Virus record (IMG/VR): IMGVR_UViG_3300009068_000071
Coordinates: 1 to 41,754 of that record
Length of the DNA: 41,754 nt
Strand: one strand, 5' to 3'
Source of the DNA: a virus
Shown here: piece by piece, positions 1 to 12,000 of the stretch
Numbering within the stretch: position 1 is the stretch's first letter
Layout of the letters: each line of letters opens with the position of its first letter
Position numbers and translations under genes: made by a program
The notes under the pieces: generated by a model
What the model was told of the DNA's origin: nothing
Database searches by the model: none
The model's input: only the letters and a program-made list of their open reading frames with translations

Positions 1-3000
1 CCAGGAGCCCTTGCCCTGATCGCTGAGATGGCTTTGTTATCCCGCTTACCGAACAATCGGCCAAGCGATTTGCTAAACTCGTCTTCCACCACCTTATCCA
101 TCTCCTGAGATATCTTGTCCAAGACCCTGGACAAGACTTTCTCATCGACCGTCACACCGCTGACCCGAAGCTCTTGGGCGAGTTCAGCGAGAACTTCTGC
201 TTTGTTGGCGGTCAGCTTGTACCGATTGCTAAAGATGAAATCCTTAAAGTTGAAAGCCGGGAGTGTCATAAATGCCCGCACATCTGACTTAGTGAAAGGC
301 TCATCCATAGCCAACTGCATGGCTTCCACAATTTGCTCGAAGCTGGAGTTATCTAACGTATCGCCCAGCGTGTCGTAAACCTCCTGCACCGCTTGTTGCA
401 AAGATTCCCAAAAGGTCATGGCATCCCGGAACCTGCGAATCGAAAGCAGCTTCCTTTGCTCAGCGCTCATCTTGCTTCTTGTGATCTTGAGCTGGTTTCC
501 AGCCTGGAGCTGGACTCGTTCACGAAGGATTCTGCGGATGACACCGACGGCAGTCTCTTTAGGCAGCTTTCCGTTCGAGTCTTTTGCGTCTAATGCTTTT
601 TCAAAGTTCTCAATAAATCCCGACAAGACATTCTCGATGATGACAGCACTCGTCTTGCTGACTTCTTGGTTTGGCTTAAGAGAGGAGGCCCCAACCGAGG
701 TATCCTCTTCGTCGACCATCTTAGTGTTCCCGTACCTTTTTGAGAGATGGTTTTGGATCTCGTCCGTAACAGCCTGCTTGGCGTCGTCAACCATGTCTTG
801 AGCGGACTCAAGGTTAGCTAGGACGTCTTCTTTGGCTACGCCCAACTCTTTTGCGGCCTCGGCAGGAGAAGGCGTACCCTTCTGGAGAAGTGCCGCTGTA
901 CCTTGAGAGATTAGAGAAGCAGCCTGGCTGCGCTTCTCCGCGGAATCCGGAACTTGCTTAAGAAGCTCCAGCATTTCCCTAGTTGTTTTGACCTGCTGAT
1001 CCAGGATATCTGAAAGTGTATTGGTGCTGACCTTCTGCCATTGCGAAGACATTTCGGCAACCCTGCGAGCCTTAAGCGCAAGTTGCGCCCAGATCGCATT
1101 GTTGGCTGATTCATTAATGAGTTGGCTGATTTTCTCGATTTCTCCAAGACCCATAACCTTTTCCAACGACTTGCTAACCGCTTCTTCGCCCGCGATTGTC
1201 CCTGCTTCAATGTCCTTGCCGAACAAACCAACCTGACGAAGACGCTCGTTCTTTTTCGCGTTGTCTGCAAACCAAAGCCAACCGGCCGCACCGATCCTTG
1301 AGTAAGCTCCAAAGGCCGCCAAGCCCTGCGCCAAGGACGTTCCCAAGTCGGCTTGCTTCTTGGCCAGCTCAAACTCCAAAGCATAAATCTCGTTCTTTCG
1401 ATCTGGGTTTTCTTTGGCGACATTCTCTAGTTGTTGCATCAGCAGTTGGTTCAAAACAACCATGTTGTCGAACTGCATTGAGCTACCGTCACGCAAAGCA
1501 TCTAACTCAGAATCGTTGACCTCTACGTCCGGGCTCAACAATAGTCTTGCCACAACCTCTGCCCCACCGTTTTGATTGATCAGCCCAAGCATCTCCTCAG
1601 CTCGTAAAGGCTGAGTCCGAACTTGATATTTCAAGGTCGAGAGGTTCGAGATGTTGTTAACCTCTTGGCTGAGTCGCTCATCGTTTGCCATCTGCCTAGA
1701 GAAACCTTGGCTCTTTGACATTCCTTCCCGCTCTCTGGCACCTTTTAACCCTCTCGCTCGGAACTCGCGCCGCTCGCCTTCAGCAGGGGTGCTTGCACCG
1801 GAAGCCTCTTCCTCGTTGAAAGATCTTACCCGCTCGACAGAAACATTGTTCTTTTTAAGAACCCAAGTGAGCAAACCAATCTGGTTTTTACGGAACACTT
1901 CTCCGTTGTAGTTAAATTGCCCACCACCAACTGTCAGGATTAGCTTAGCGGCAAGTTGCGACCTGGCTTCGTCGATTGTCCGAGCAGTTGTTGAGATCGG
2001 CATTCCGTTGATGCTGATTCTGTATTCCCCAACTCTCCGCCTACCCGAAAGCTTAACCAACCCGTTGCTTGTCATTTCGGGCTGAACTCGTGTTTCAGAA
2101 CCTTGTTGCAAGAAGGCGAACTCTCCTTGCCGAGCCGACTCCCTCCCAATTTTATACTTTGCTTCGGCTGTCCTACCCTTCACCTGCACATATACAGCCT
2201 GCTCTTCTGGAACCTTTACCGTATCCACATCGAGTGTGGTAGGCATGTAGTAGTCGAGGATCTTTGACCCAAAGCCAGGTAGACGAACAGAATTATCCAA
2301 AGCGATTTCGATTCTGGTTCCGTTGTTTTTACCAGTGAGCTCACCGTAAGTTGAGTCCATCAGGATGGAGGGTCTATTTTCAATCCGTTCTGTGAGCATT
2401 GTCTCGGGAGAAGTTCTGATCCACATAGCCGCACCGTCCCGAATGGTCATAACCTCAACTCGTGATGTGGCTAAAATATCCCCGAAAGCAGTCCTCTTGG
2501 TGTTACCTTCCTCGTAGAACTCGCCGAACACTTTGTCTTCGAGCTCTTGCTGGGTTAACCCTTCACCTTCGTCTTCAATGACGATCTTGTAGTTAGCTTG
2601 ATCGATTGTGACTCGAGTCTGTTTCTTTTTGCTCTCCTCGTTAAGCACAGAACCCTTCTTGCTTCTAGCAACAGCTTCTTCGAGAAGTTGAGTGGTGGCC
2701 TCAGCAGGGGCTAATGAACTTGCGTTCCCAGCTCGGTTAAAGACTTCGACTGCGTTAAAGACGGGAGCCGAGATACTGGCCATCCCTTCGGCCATTCCCG
2801 CATAACGATCCGGGTCAAACTCCTCTGGATCTGGTACGGAACTTCCTACGGCATTACCTTCTTTATCCACCAAACGAACACCTTGCGGCGCCCGGTCGAC
2901 ATAGACCATTTGGGGGTAGGTGACGTGAGCGCGTTCTTTAATAATCTTAAAAGCAAGGTCTTGGAGATTGTCCACCCGCATAGCCCCGGGGATTCGGAGC

Positions 3001-6000
3001 TGGTCTTCGGGTTTAGGCTCGTAGTCAGCTGGTAAACGATTGTGAGAAAGGAGTTCTGCCTTCGTGATCCCAAACTTTTTAGCAATATCGAGGGCAGTAA
3101 GTTTTTCAGGTGCTACGGCAAACCGAGGAACCTCAACGCTACGAGTTGTACCAGGGATGAGTAGTTGCGTCCCAGGTGTCAGTTTACCCATCACCAACGC
3201 GTTCGCCTGCTTGAGGGCGTCAACGGTTACTCCGTTCTGTGCGGCCAAGTCTGCCAAGACTTCATCAGACTTGCGGTATTGCACGGATGGAACTGTGAAC
3301 GTTGTCTCTGGAGCGGGCTGCTCGACCATTTGCTTCTTCCCACCAAACAAAAAGTTCTCGGATACATTTCGGCTAGGCCCGGTCGCGCTCATTTTGTTGC
3401 CCTTGCTAAACGCGCTCATGCTCTTTGGTGTGTTCCTGGCTAACGCCGTTTTCTGAATTTCTTTAAGTTTGTATGTCAAGACTTTGCCACCCCGGAAAGA
3501 GGCGAAACCAAACCTAATCGCAACGCTAACTACCTCGGGGTCGTCAATCTTTGCGCCCTTCGACAATAATTCGGTGAGGTAAGCTTCACCCTCTCGCTTC
3601 GCCATAAACTCAAAGTCTTCGTCCTTTGCGACGCCCCGCTCGATGGCTTGCTGGAGCTTATCATACCGACCTGCTCGGATCGCTTTTCGCACGTCCAGCT
3701 CATCGGTGCTAATAATCGTGTCTGCCTCTTCTTCGTTTTTCGGCTCTACCTTTACGGTTCTTGTAGCAATGTTTTTACCGTACCACTTGCCCTTGTAGAA
3801 CAAGTCGGAGGCTTCGCCCATCAACTGAATTGCTTTGGTTACTGCTTCGTCTGCGGTCCTTGCGCGGACATAGACTTTCCTTGCTCTAGAGTTTGTCGTT
3901 GTTATCGCTCCAGATTTTGTACCGCCATAGGTTTTGCCTTTCCACATCTTGGTAGGAGTTACGCCAACGCTTGAAGCAGGAATGTCTGGGGCGCCTGGGT
4001 TTAGTTGAAACTCCCAGCTTCTTTCGCCCCGCTCGTTAACTGCCGCTTCGTTCCTCATGCTACCGCTAATGATCTTCATCCCAGACATTGCTTTGGGAGC
4101 GATCTTCTTTTGGACCTCTTCTTCAGCCATCGGTTTAATTCTGCGGGCAGCCTCGAGATCCGGAGCTACTGGCAAGACAAGTCGGATTGAGGGGTACTCG
4201 CCACCTTGGTTTCTTGTGATGACTGCGCTACCTTTGTTGTTGTAATAGCTAGCTGCGGCCAGCTCCGAGTAGAAGTTAGAAACTAGTCTGCCATCCGAGA
4301 ACACAGGCGTGCGGTAATCTGTAGTTTCTCCGCTGTCTTTCTCAAACCCAATCAGCATTCCTTTGAACCCTTGACCCGCGTTTGATTGGATGATGGCTTT
4401 AGCTTTGATGCTTATCGGCTCTTGATTATTGAGGCCAATAAAACCTTTGGGGAAGACCCAAGTAATGTCTTTAGAGACCATTGGCTGTTCAATATCGACA
4501 CCCCTACGACGAAGCTCAGACCGAATAGCGTCAGGTAGGTTGGACACTTGCTTCTTAGTCAGCTTCTCACCTTTACCCGATTCTGAGGTTTGAATGGTTT
4601 TCACCAACTCAAGGCGAGCAAGGTTGTCTACGGCTCTAGTGTAATGCTCGACCAAGACCTGATCCCGGAAGTACCTGTCTTTGGCCACCTGCTCTTCGTC
4701 GCTTGCTTTCTGGAAGGCTTTTAAGTCTATTCCAAACTCGTCTCTCGAACTCATCGCTAAGACAGAGTCTTGCCATGCCTTTTTCGACTCAGCCGCGTTC
4801 TCTATTGCTTTGACCTTAAGCTCGGCAATTTGTCTGCCGCGTGTGGCCACCGATGGGGTTTTGCGGTAAGCGACTCGGGAATCCTTTTCGATTTGTTCCA
4901 GTAGTGCTGCCAAATGTAATCGATAAAATCCGTCCAGGGGCTTCAAAGGCTTTGCGCTTTTTATTTTTGCCTTGGGATTCAGCCACTCTCTCTTGGTCAC
5001 ATCCCATACTGCATCTGGATCGTCGAATAGGTTGTTCCTTACGCATGTTTTTAGGAACTTTAAGTAACCAGCCTCAGCCTTCTCCGCCATCTTTATAAAC
5101 TCTGGGTTTGTTTTGACGTTTATGGCGGACAAGAAACTCTTTAATTGGGTCGCCCGCTCTTGAGCTTCTACCAGCCTCTCTACCGCTTCGTCTTCTGCGC
5201 TTAGCACTCGCGAGGGCGATTTAGTTACCTGGGTTGCCCGAACAATCGGAAAGACCAACCTTGCAATCAACGGATCCTCAAGCTCGGCAGGAGCGTGAGT
5301 GGCCTCCATTAACCCGTAGGCCTTGGTGAAAAACTCTTTTAGCTCGTACTCGCCGTTTGCTTTTTCGATTACTTCTTTGGCCCATGCTTCGTCCATGGCC
5401 ATATTCTCGACCAACTTTCGGAGTTTAAACATTCTAGCCATCCCCGCCCGCTCAAAGGCGGACAGGAGCTGGTTATACAAAGCTCTGGATTTGTAGCCAG
5501 GCTCGTCGAGTTCGGCTGGGCGGATCGACTCTTCAAAGACTTCCTTATTCGCCGTTACTGGTTCATCTTCTTTGACAGCTTGCTCTGGGAATGGGTCTTG
5601 AACAACTTCGTCTTTTAATTTGAGAAGGCGGTTTGGGTCTTCAATTTCAAAGTCGCTTCTATCGTACCCTTCGAACATTGGGTCTTCGCCTTCAATCTCA
5701 GAAGAGGCCGAGTAGCCACCGTCTTGCCTGAGCAAGAACCTTGCACGTTCAACGCCAAGATCCAACGGTGTTTCCCCCGTAGAAAGAAGATCGTCCATCG
5801 GGCCAACGTCGACCTTCTCCCTGAAAGCATTCGCAATGCTCTCTAGGTAGGTGTCGAAAGCTTCATTTGTAGTCGCCCCAAATTGCATCCTGCCGTCCCG
5901 GTTCTTTCTCGTTGCAGCGAGCGTCTTCCACATCTGGTTAATTGCTTTTTGAATATCGGGTTGAGCTGTTATTTCGGGGTACGCTCCAACACCACCACCC

Positions 6001-9000
6001 TCCCGCAGCATATCATACTCTCCTTCGGCAAGACTTTCGATTGCGTGAAGGACGCTTCCTTTTTTGAATTTCTGAGTAAGCATTTCATTTGCCAAACGAC
6101 TTACAAAACCTTTGTACGTTTTAGCCTCTCCCTCTTTAAGAACTTCTGCTGAGGCTGAGACTTGTGCGAGTTTGAGGAAGTACCCAGATTGCTGTTCTCC
6201 GAGCTCAAGAATAGCTCTTGCCATTTCAGACTCTGGTATTGTCCCAGCAATACTTGTAAATCTTTCCATCGGCGCGAGGTAAGTTCTCAGGATTAGATAC
6301 TTTGTGTAGTCCTTGGCCGAGCTTACGTCCGAGTCGGTCACCAGCAGGTTCCGCTCCAAACGTGGCACAGCATTCGATTCGATCAGATTGTTTACAAAAG
6401 TTTTTGCCTCACCTATTTCAACAGACCCATTGAGGGCCATATCCCGAAGCAGCCGAACGTATTTCGGCGTCTTAACGATTGTGTCTACGTCTTGCTCGGC
6501 CATGGAGAGAGCACCGCTGAGCATTCCGCCTTCGGTATTAAATGCTTTAATAAGGTAGTTCAGTCGCGCTCTACCTGCCTCTGTAGACGTATCTACCGTT
6601 TCGTCCATTACTCGATAAAGCATCTTGTTGCCTTCGGCGTAATCCGCGGGAGCTGTCGAGCCAAGCTCTCTGGTTAGGTTTTTGGCGTTCTCTAATGTGT
6701 CGTTCTTGTTGGCTTCCTTTGCCCAGGCAGTTGCTCTGATCTGCTCACGACCGTTCCCACCGGCAACCATGTATTGGCCGGTAGCTTTGTCCCAAATCAA
6801 GATAGGAAGACCGCCGTTAGGTGAGCTGGAAACCTCTACAAGCTTACCTGCGTTGAACTTCGAAGCGCTAAGGTCGTTAACTTTCCGTTGTTCTGCTTTA
6901 TCCTTGGAGTAGTCCCGAGTGTTGAGTCCGGTATATTTCGGGTTCTTCGCGAAGAATTCTTTTGGCCCAAGGTGAGACGCCTGCACTTGGTTAAGGTTGA
7001 CCCACCCGTATCGGTATTTGTATTCGTTTGAAAGATGGTCACGAACTGTTCCTGCATCACCAAACACCTCCTGACCCGTGGGTAACTTCAGACTCTGGCT
7101 TCTGATGATCTCTTTCTTGAGGGGCTCAATATCCAGCTTCTCACTTGTCACCCTAGGCATCCCAGAGCTCTGGAGAGTTACCCTTGCCTCTTCTTCGCCA
7201 GACAAGAATCGAATAAGACTCTTAACAGATTCGCTCTTTTCCGGTGGTGCGTTGGCTCCATTGACTTGCAAGCTGTGAAGAACGGTATCGACGGCGTCTA
7301 ATACTCTTCCGATCGCGGGCATGTCCTTCACGGTCACGCCCATCTTCTCGAGCATGTCGAACAAAGCTTGGCGCATCATTTTGAACCAGTAGGCAATAAA
7401 CCCGTCCTTGGGGGCGCCCTTCAAAAGAGTTTTTAAGTTTGTCTCACTGTCGTCATCCGGACGCGTGAAGTCTTCAGTCGTGTACCCCATCCCGGCCTTT
7501 TGATGAATGAACCGCAGGTATTCAATGGCCATTTGTTTTGGGGTTAACTCGTTTCCGTATTTCGTTTGTATCAGTGCCTTCGATTCGGGTGACATCTCCT
7601 CCAACACTTTGGCGAGAATGTGGTTCATCGCGTGTTGGTAAGCTTCTTGGGCGGTCATATCTCCGTTTTGAATGTTCTCTTTGAACATGTTCGCTGAGAC
7701 AGCTCGGATCAAAGAGAACAGGGAGTTGTGCAACATCTCTTCCGAAACAATTGCCTGCAAGTACCCTTCACCTGCCTTTGCAACTTTATTTCTGAATGTG
7801 CTGGCTACACGGTACTGGCTGTTGGCGAACTTAGTCGGGTTCATGTAGATCGTGTTGTGATCTGTGTCCCCCCACTCCGTCCAAACCACTTTTTTGCCTC
7901 TCCGCCCAAAGATGATTTTAACATCCTTAAAGCCCATAGTCTGAAGCGTTCCGGCAACATCCCTAACAGCTTCTTGTTCGTAATCGAGAAGTGAAGAGTA
8001 GCGGGAATCAATTTTCATGCCCGACAAAGGAAGGGTTGCTTCACGATTCAGCCCCTCGTCCAAGTCAACTGCAATTGACCCTACTTCTTCCTCTTCCTCC
8101 AGCCCACTCATTGAGTTTCGGTCGACACGCCTCCCGCCATCAAACGGTAATTCTTGCTGACCTGATTGCGTATCTGGCGAAATACCCTGGCTTGCGGTCA
8201 GAATACCTTGCTTGGCTTCTTGTCGGTTAAGTCTTTCCTTGTCGGAGTTAATGTCTTCAGCAACTAGCTGGCGAATAACTGGTACGGACCGAGAAGATAC
8301 TCGGTGACCCACTCGGTAAAGCATCTGTTCGTGCTTATCGGCCGCTTCGTTCGGAGTTGCCAGGATAAGTGACCTGGGGGCGGTTCCAGTCTGATCGTCC
8401 AGATTGAGACCTGCCCCGCCTTTTGTTGGGGTGGCTAGAGCCACTTTCTTTAGGCCAGTTTGGAAATCGTTAACGTCTGTGGTCATCTGGCTTCCGCCTT
8501 CTCCGTAAAGAACGGCAGGGTTGTAGCCAGCTGCTGTGAACATTTCGTTCAGCGTTTCCAGCATTGATTTAACTTCGCCAAGTCCTAACTCAGGGAAGGC
8601 AACTGGGCGGACGAGCTCGCCGAACACAACAACCTGCTTCCCATCCTGAAGATCCTGCATCGCCAACTCAAAGACCGCTGGTGCTTTACTTATTTCAGCC
8701 CACGCCTCAGTCTTAAATTTAAGCATGGCCACGAGCTCAAGAGATTTTGCGTTATCAACTTTTGACACTGGCGCTGCAGCGTCTCCCTTGAGTTCGTCAA
8801 TCTGCCTGCGGTAGTAGTTTTCGATTTGCTGAATCTGGCCAGCAATTTGTTCGCCTGCTTCAAGTCGGACTGTGGAGACTTGGGGTTTACCGCTGTCGGA
8901 AACCCGACGAACGTACGCCCCAACCGTAGCTGCGCTTTCCAAAAGGTTCGCAATTGTCTGTTCTGGGTTCCTCGACTTCTCGATCATGGTGTCGACCGTT

Positions 9001-12000
9001 GCCTGAGATTTCCCAAGGATGTCGGGAAGGAAGTATCGAATCCCACCAATCCGGTCTGTCGGGGTCGCAGAGAGGAAGATTTTGAATGCGCTCGTCTGCT
9101 TGGACAACCTGCTCCGAGCTGTGTTGGAGTTCTTTAAATTCTGAGCCTCGTCGAATACAAGAACATCGGCCGTCTCAATGTCTGGAATTGAGCCCTTGGA
9201 GTAGGCGTCCAATGTGTAGAAATATGTCCGACGGCTGGTGATGTTGGCCGCGGCAAGCTGGCTCTTTAACCCACCCATGCTGGCTTCGATCAGTTCATTG
9301 TTTTCCGTTATGACGATGACTTTACCAATTGCTTCTGGGTCTTTGGCCTTAGCAATCTTGTCGGCAATTGTCCGAGCCGCTGCAAGGCCGGTTCTTGTTT
9401 TTCCGAGGCCGGGATCGTCAGCAATAAAAGCAGCCTTACGTCCATTTTCATACGCCATGACAACTAGGTTTGCTCCCTTACGTTGGTGTGGGAGAAGGTT
9501 GTAAATGGACGGAACCTTGTCTGGTACGTTGACTGGGTTCTGACCAGAGATGATCCTTACTGTTGGCTCGGTCAACCCACGACCAGGTTGTTTGGCCGAA
9601 AGCATTGCCTGCATGTCCCGAATTGCTTTGAGGGCTGCCCCGGATCGTGGGGACATATCGAGATCGTCTTGTATGTTGGCGACTTCAACTGGGCTCAACA
9701 TCCCAGACTCTTCGAGTTCCGATAGGAGATCTCTCGCCACAGCTTGAGTGTCTTTGTCGTAAGCAGACAGTTGCGGCTTGCTGGATTGACGGCTGAGAAC
9801 CTGGAACGATTTCTCAGGCCCTTCGACAATTACCGGAAGCTCACCGCTCATGCGGTACTTGGTCATGTCGGAGTCAACCTTGTCGGCAACGTATGCTGCG
9901 AACTCGTCGATCAGTTTTGGTAGAATCTTCTGCAACTCACCTGTGCTGGTGGCGATCCCGTTTTGAATTAAGACTCCTGCAATTTCGGAAAGCTTGGTTG
10001 TGTTTTTAGCTAAATCTTTTGGGGAGGAGTTCTTTTTAGAACCCTCCATAAGAGCTGCACCCAGAAGGTAGCGTTTTGCAAAGTCATTACCCAGGCTTGC
10101 GAAGTATGAATTCCTAGCGTTCTTGCTGATATCTCTTCTGACTTCGGGTTCTTCCAAAGGCTTTGCGGTGTTGTCCGGCACGTAGTCTTCAAGGGTTGAG
10201 CCGTCATCATCCCCAACCTTTGTCTGAAGACTCATGCTAGCTTCCAATCCGACCTTGCCCCCCATACGCCTTCCAAATTTTCTGGCGTAGTCTGCCGTTA
10301 CGCTCCCCCAGATTCTGTTCTTAGAAAGACTTGGTACAACGTTTGCCTTAAACAGTTCCTCTGCTTCCCCTTCCCCAAGTGTCTTTGTCCTGTTCTTAAG
10401 GCGATCGTGCTTAACTCGAAGTTGCCGCCAGTAACGCATTCTCGCCGCATTCGCTAGTCGACTCTCGTCCACAGAATACTCGGGATGGTTCTGCCGGTAG
10501 TTGGCTGCTTTACGCCTAAAGTCGCTCTCAGCCAGGGTAAGAAGTTGCGCCTCCCCGGGAGCTGGCGGGAGCTTATTGATGCTATCTGAATATTCCGGCG
10601 ATTCTTCGTTCAGCTTGATCTCACCTGTCACCCGCGAACCTGGCTGCTTCACCCTAGCCAACCGCTTAACTGGCGCTGGCTTATTTTGTTCTAGTCTGGC
10701 TAGACGTGCGTTGAGATCTTGCAACGCCGAAACCGTAGTTGTCGGGAGAATTGTTTCTTCTTCTTGCTCGACTTCCACTTCAGCCTTCGGAAGCGAAGGT
10801 TTGTTTGAAAGACGGATTTGCCGCTTAACTGCACGAACAAATGCAAGTTGTCCCTGTTCAGTGTCTGGTATTTTAAGTTCAGCATCTTTAAGCGCTGGGA
10901 TAACCTTGTCCATGAACTCGGCCATGGAAAGATCTGCGGGAAAAACTTCGCTATCATTAGCAAACGGACGCCCTTCACTCTTCAAGGTAGGACGAAGGCT
11001 CTGCAAATAAAACTCAGAAGCGTAATCGACAGCACGCTTTTCAGCGGGGTCTTCCGGAACTTCGGATGCTCCTACAGCAGAGCTAAAATCAAGCTCGAGT
11101 TGCTTGGCTAGTTTGTTTTCTGGGAAAACGCTTTTGTATTTTGAAGGAGCGCCCCTGCGGTTGAAGTTAAGATCAACTTGCTCGTCTTTCTTCTCTTCTG
11201 GCTCACCAGTTGTAATAACCCCAGATGGGTTCACAACCGGAAGATCCATTAAAGGCTTGTCTTCTTCCTGCTTAGCTGGCCCCTCAATTTGAGTTACAAT
11301 TTTTGCTGGCCGCCCAGGACGGCTGAAGTTTAGCTCATCTGCGACTGACGCTCCGCTTAGCTCGGGCTCGTCCTTGTCATAAGGGCTTGCCTCTTTACCT
11401 TGTTCAGGAGACCCGGCGATGCGCCCCAGGACTTGCTGGCCGTATGAGGGCTTGGTCTGCTCGCCTTCTGCTGGGGCTGGGGTTTGGACTTCTTCTTGTG
11501 GCGCTGGTGATTCTTGCTCATTGGTTTTTGGCTTCGGCAGTAGGTCGTTCAGATCGAGATCTTCATCGATTCCTGCAAAAGGCTCTTCGGGTTTAATCTC
11601 AGGCTTGATTGTTTGCTCTACCTCTTTTGTTAAGGTTGAGTCTTCTAATGCTTTTGAAGTTAGTGGCGCGTTGGGGATTGGAGACGTCCCACCAAGGCGA
11701 GGACCGCCTTCACTAAACCCTTCAAGAGTCACATCCGAAAAGGCTCGGACATTTCCTTGGTTGACCCCCAATACCCTGGCCGAAGCCAGACCTTCGCCTT
11801 TTTGAACCTTTGGAAGGAGGTCAGTTAAAATTGTATAGTCTTTCGAAGTCCCCTTACCCCTTGATACACGCTCAATCGCTGCTTGAGCTTGCTCTTCTGT
11901 TACCGGGATTTCTCCGTAAATAGTTTCTGTTGGGCCTTTAACTTTAGTTTTGAAATGCTCTGAGACCCGACTACCCCATTGAGCTCCGAGAATTGCATTT

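Noticed and set aside
115-11805. Many plus-strand and minus-strand short frames of 60-195 codons across the left 13 kb
   Set aside because: All lie inside the open frame of the giant gene in other frames, lack SD sites and look low in protein-like composition; they are shadows.
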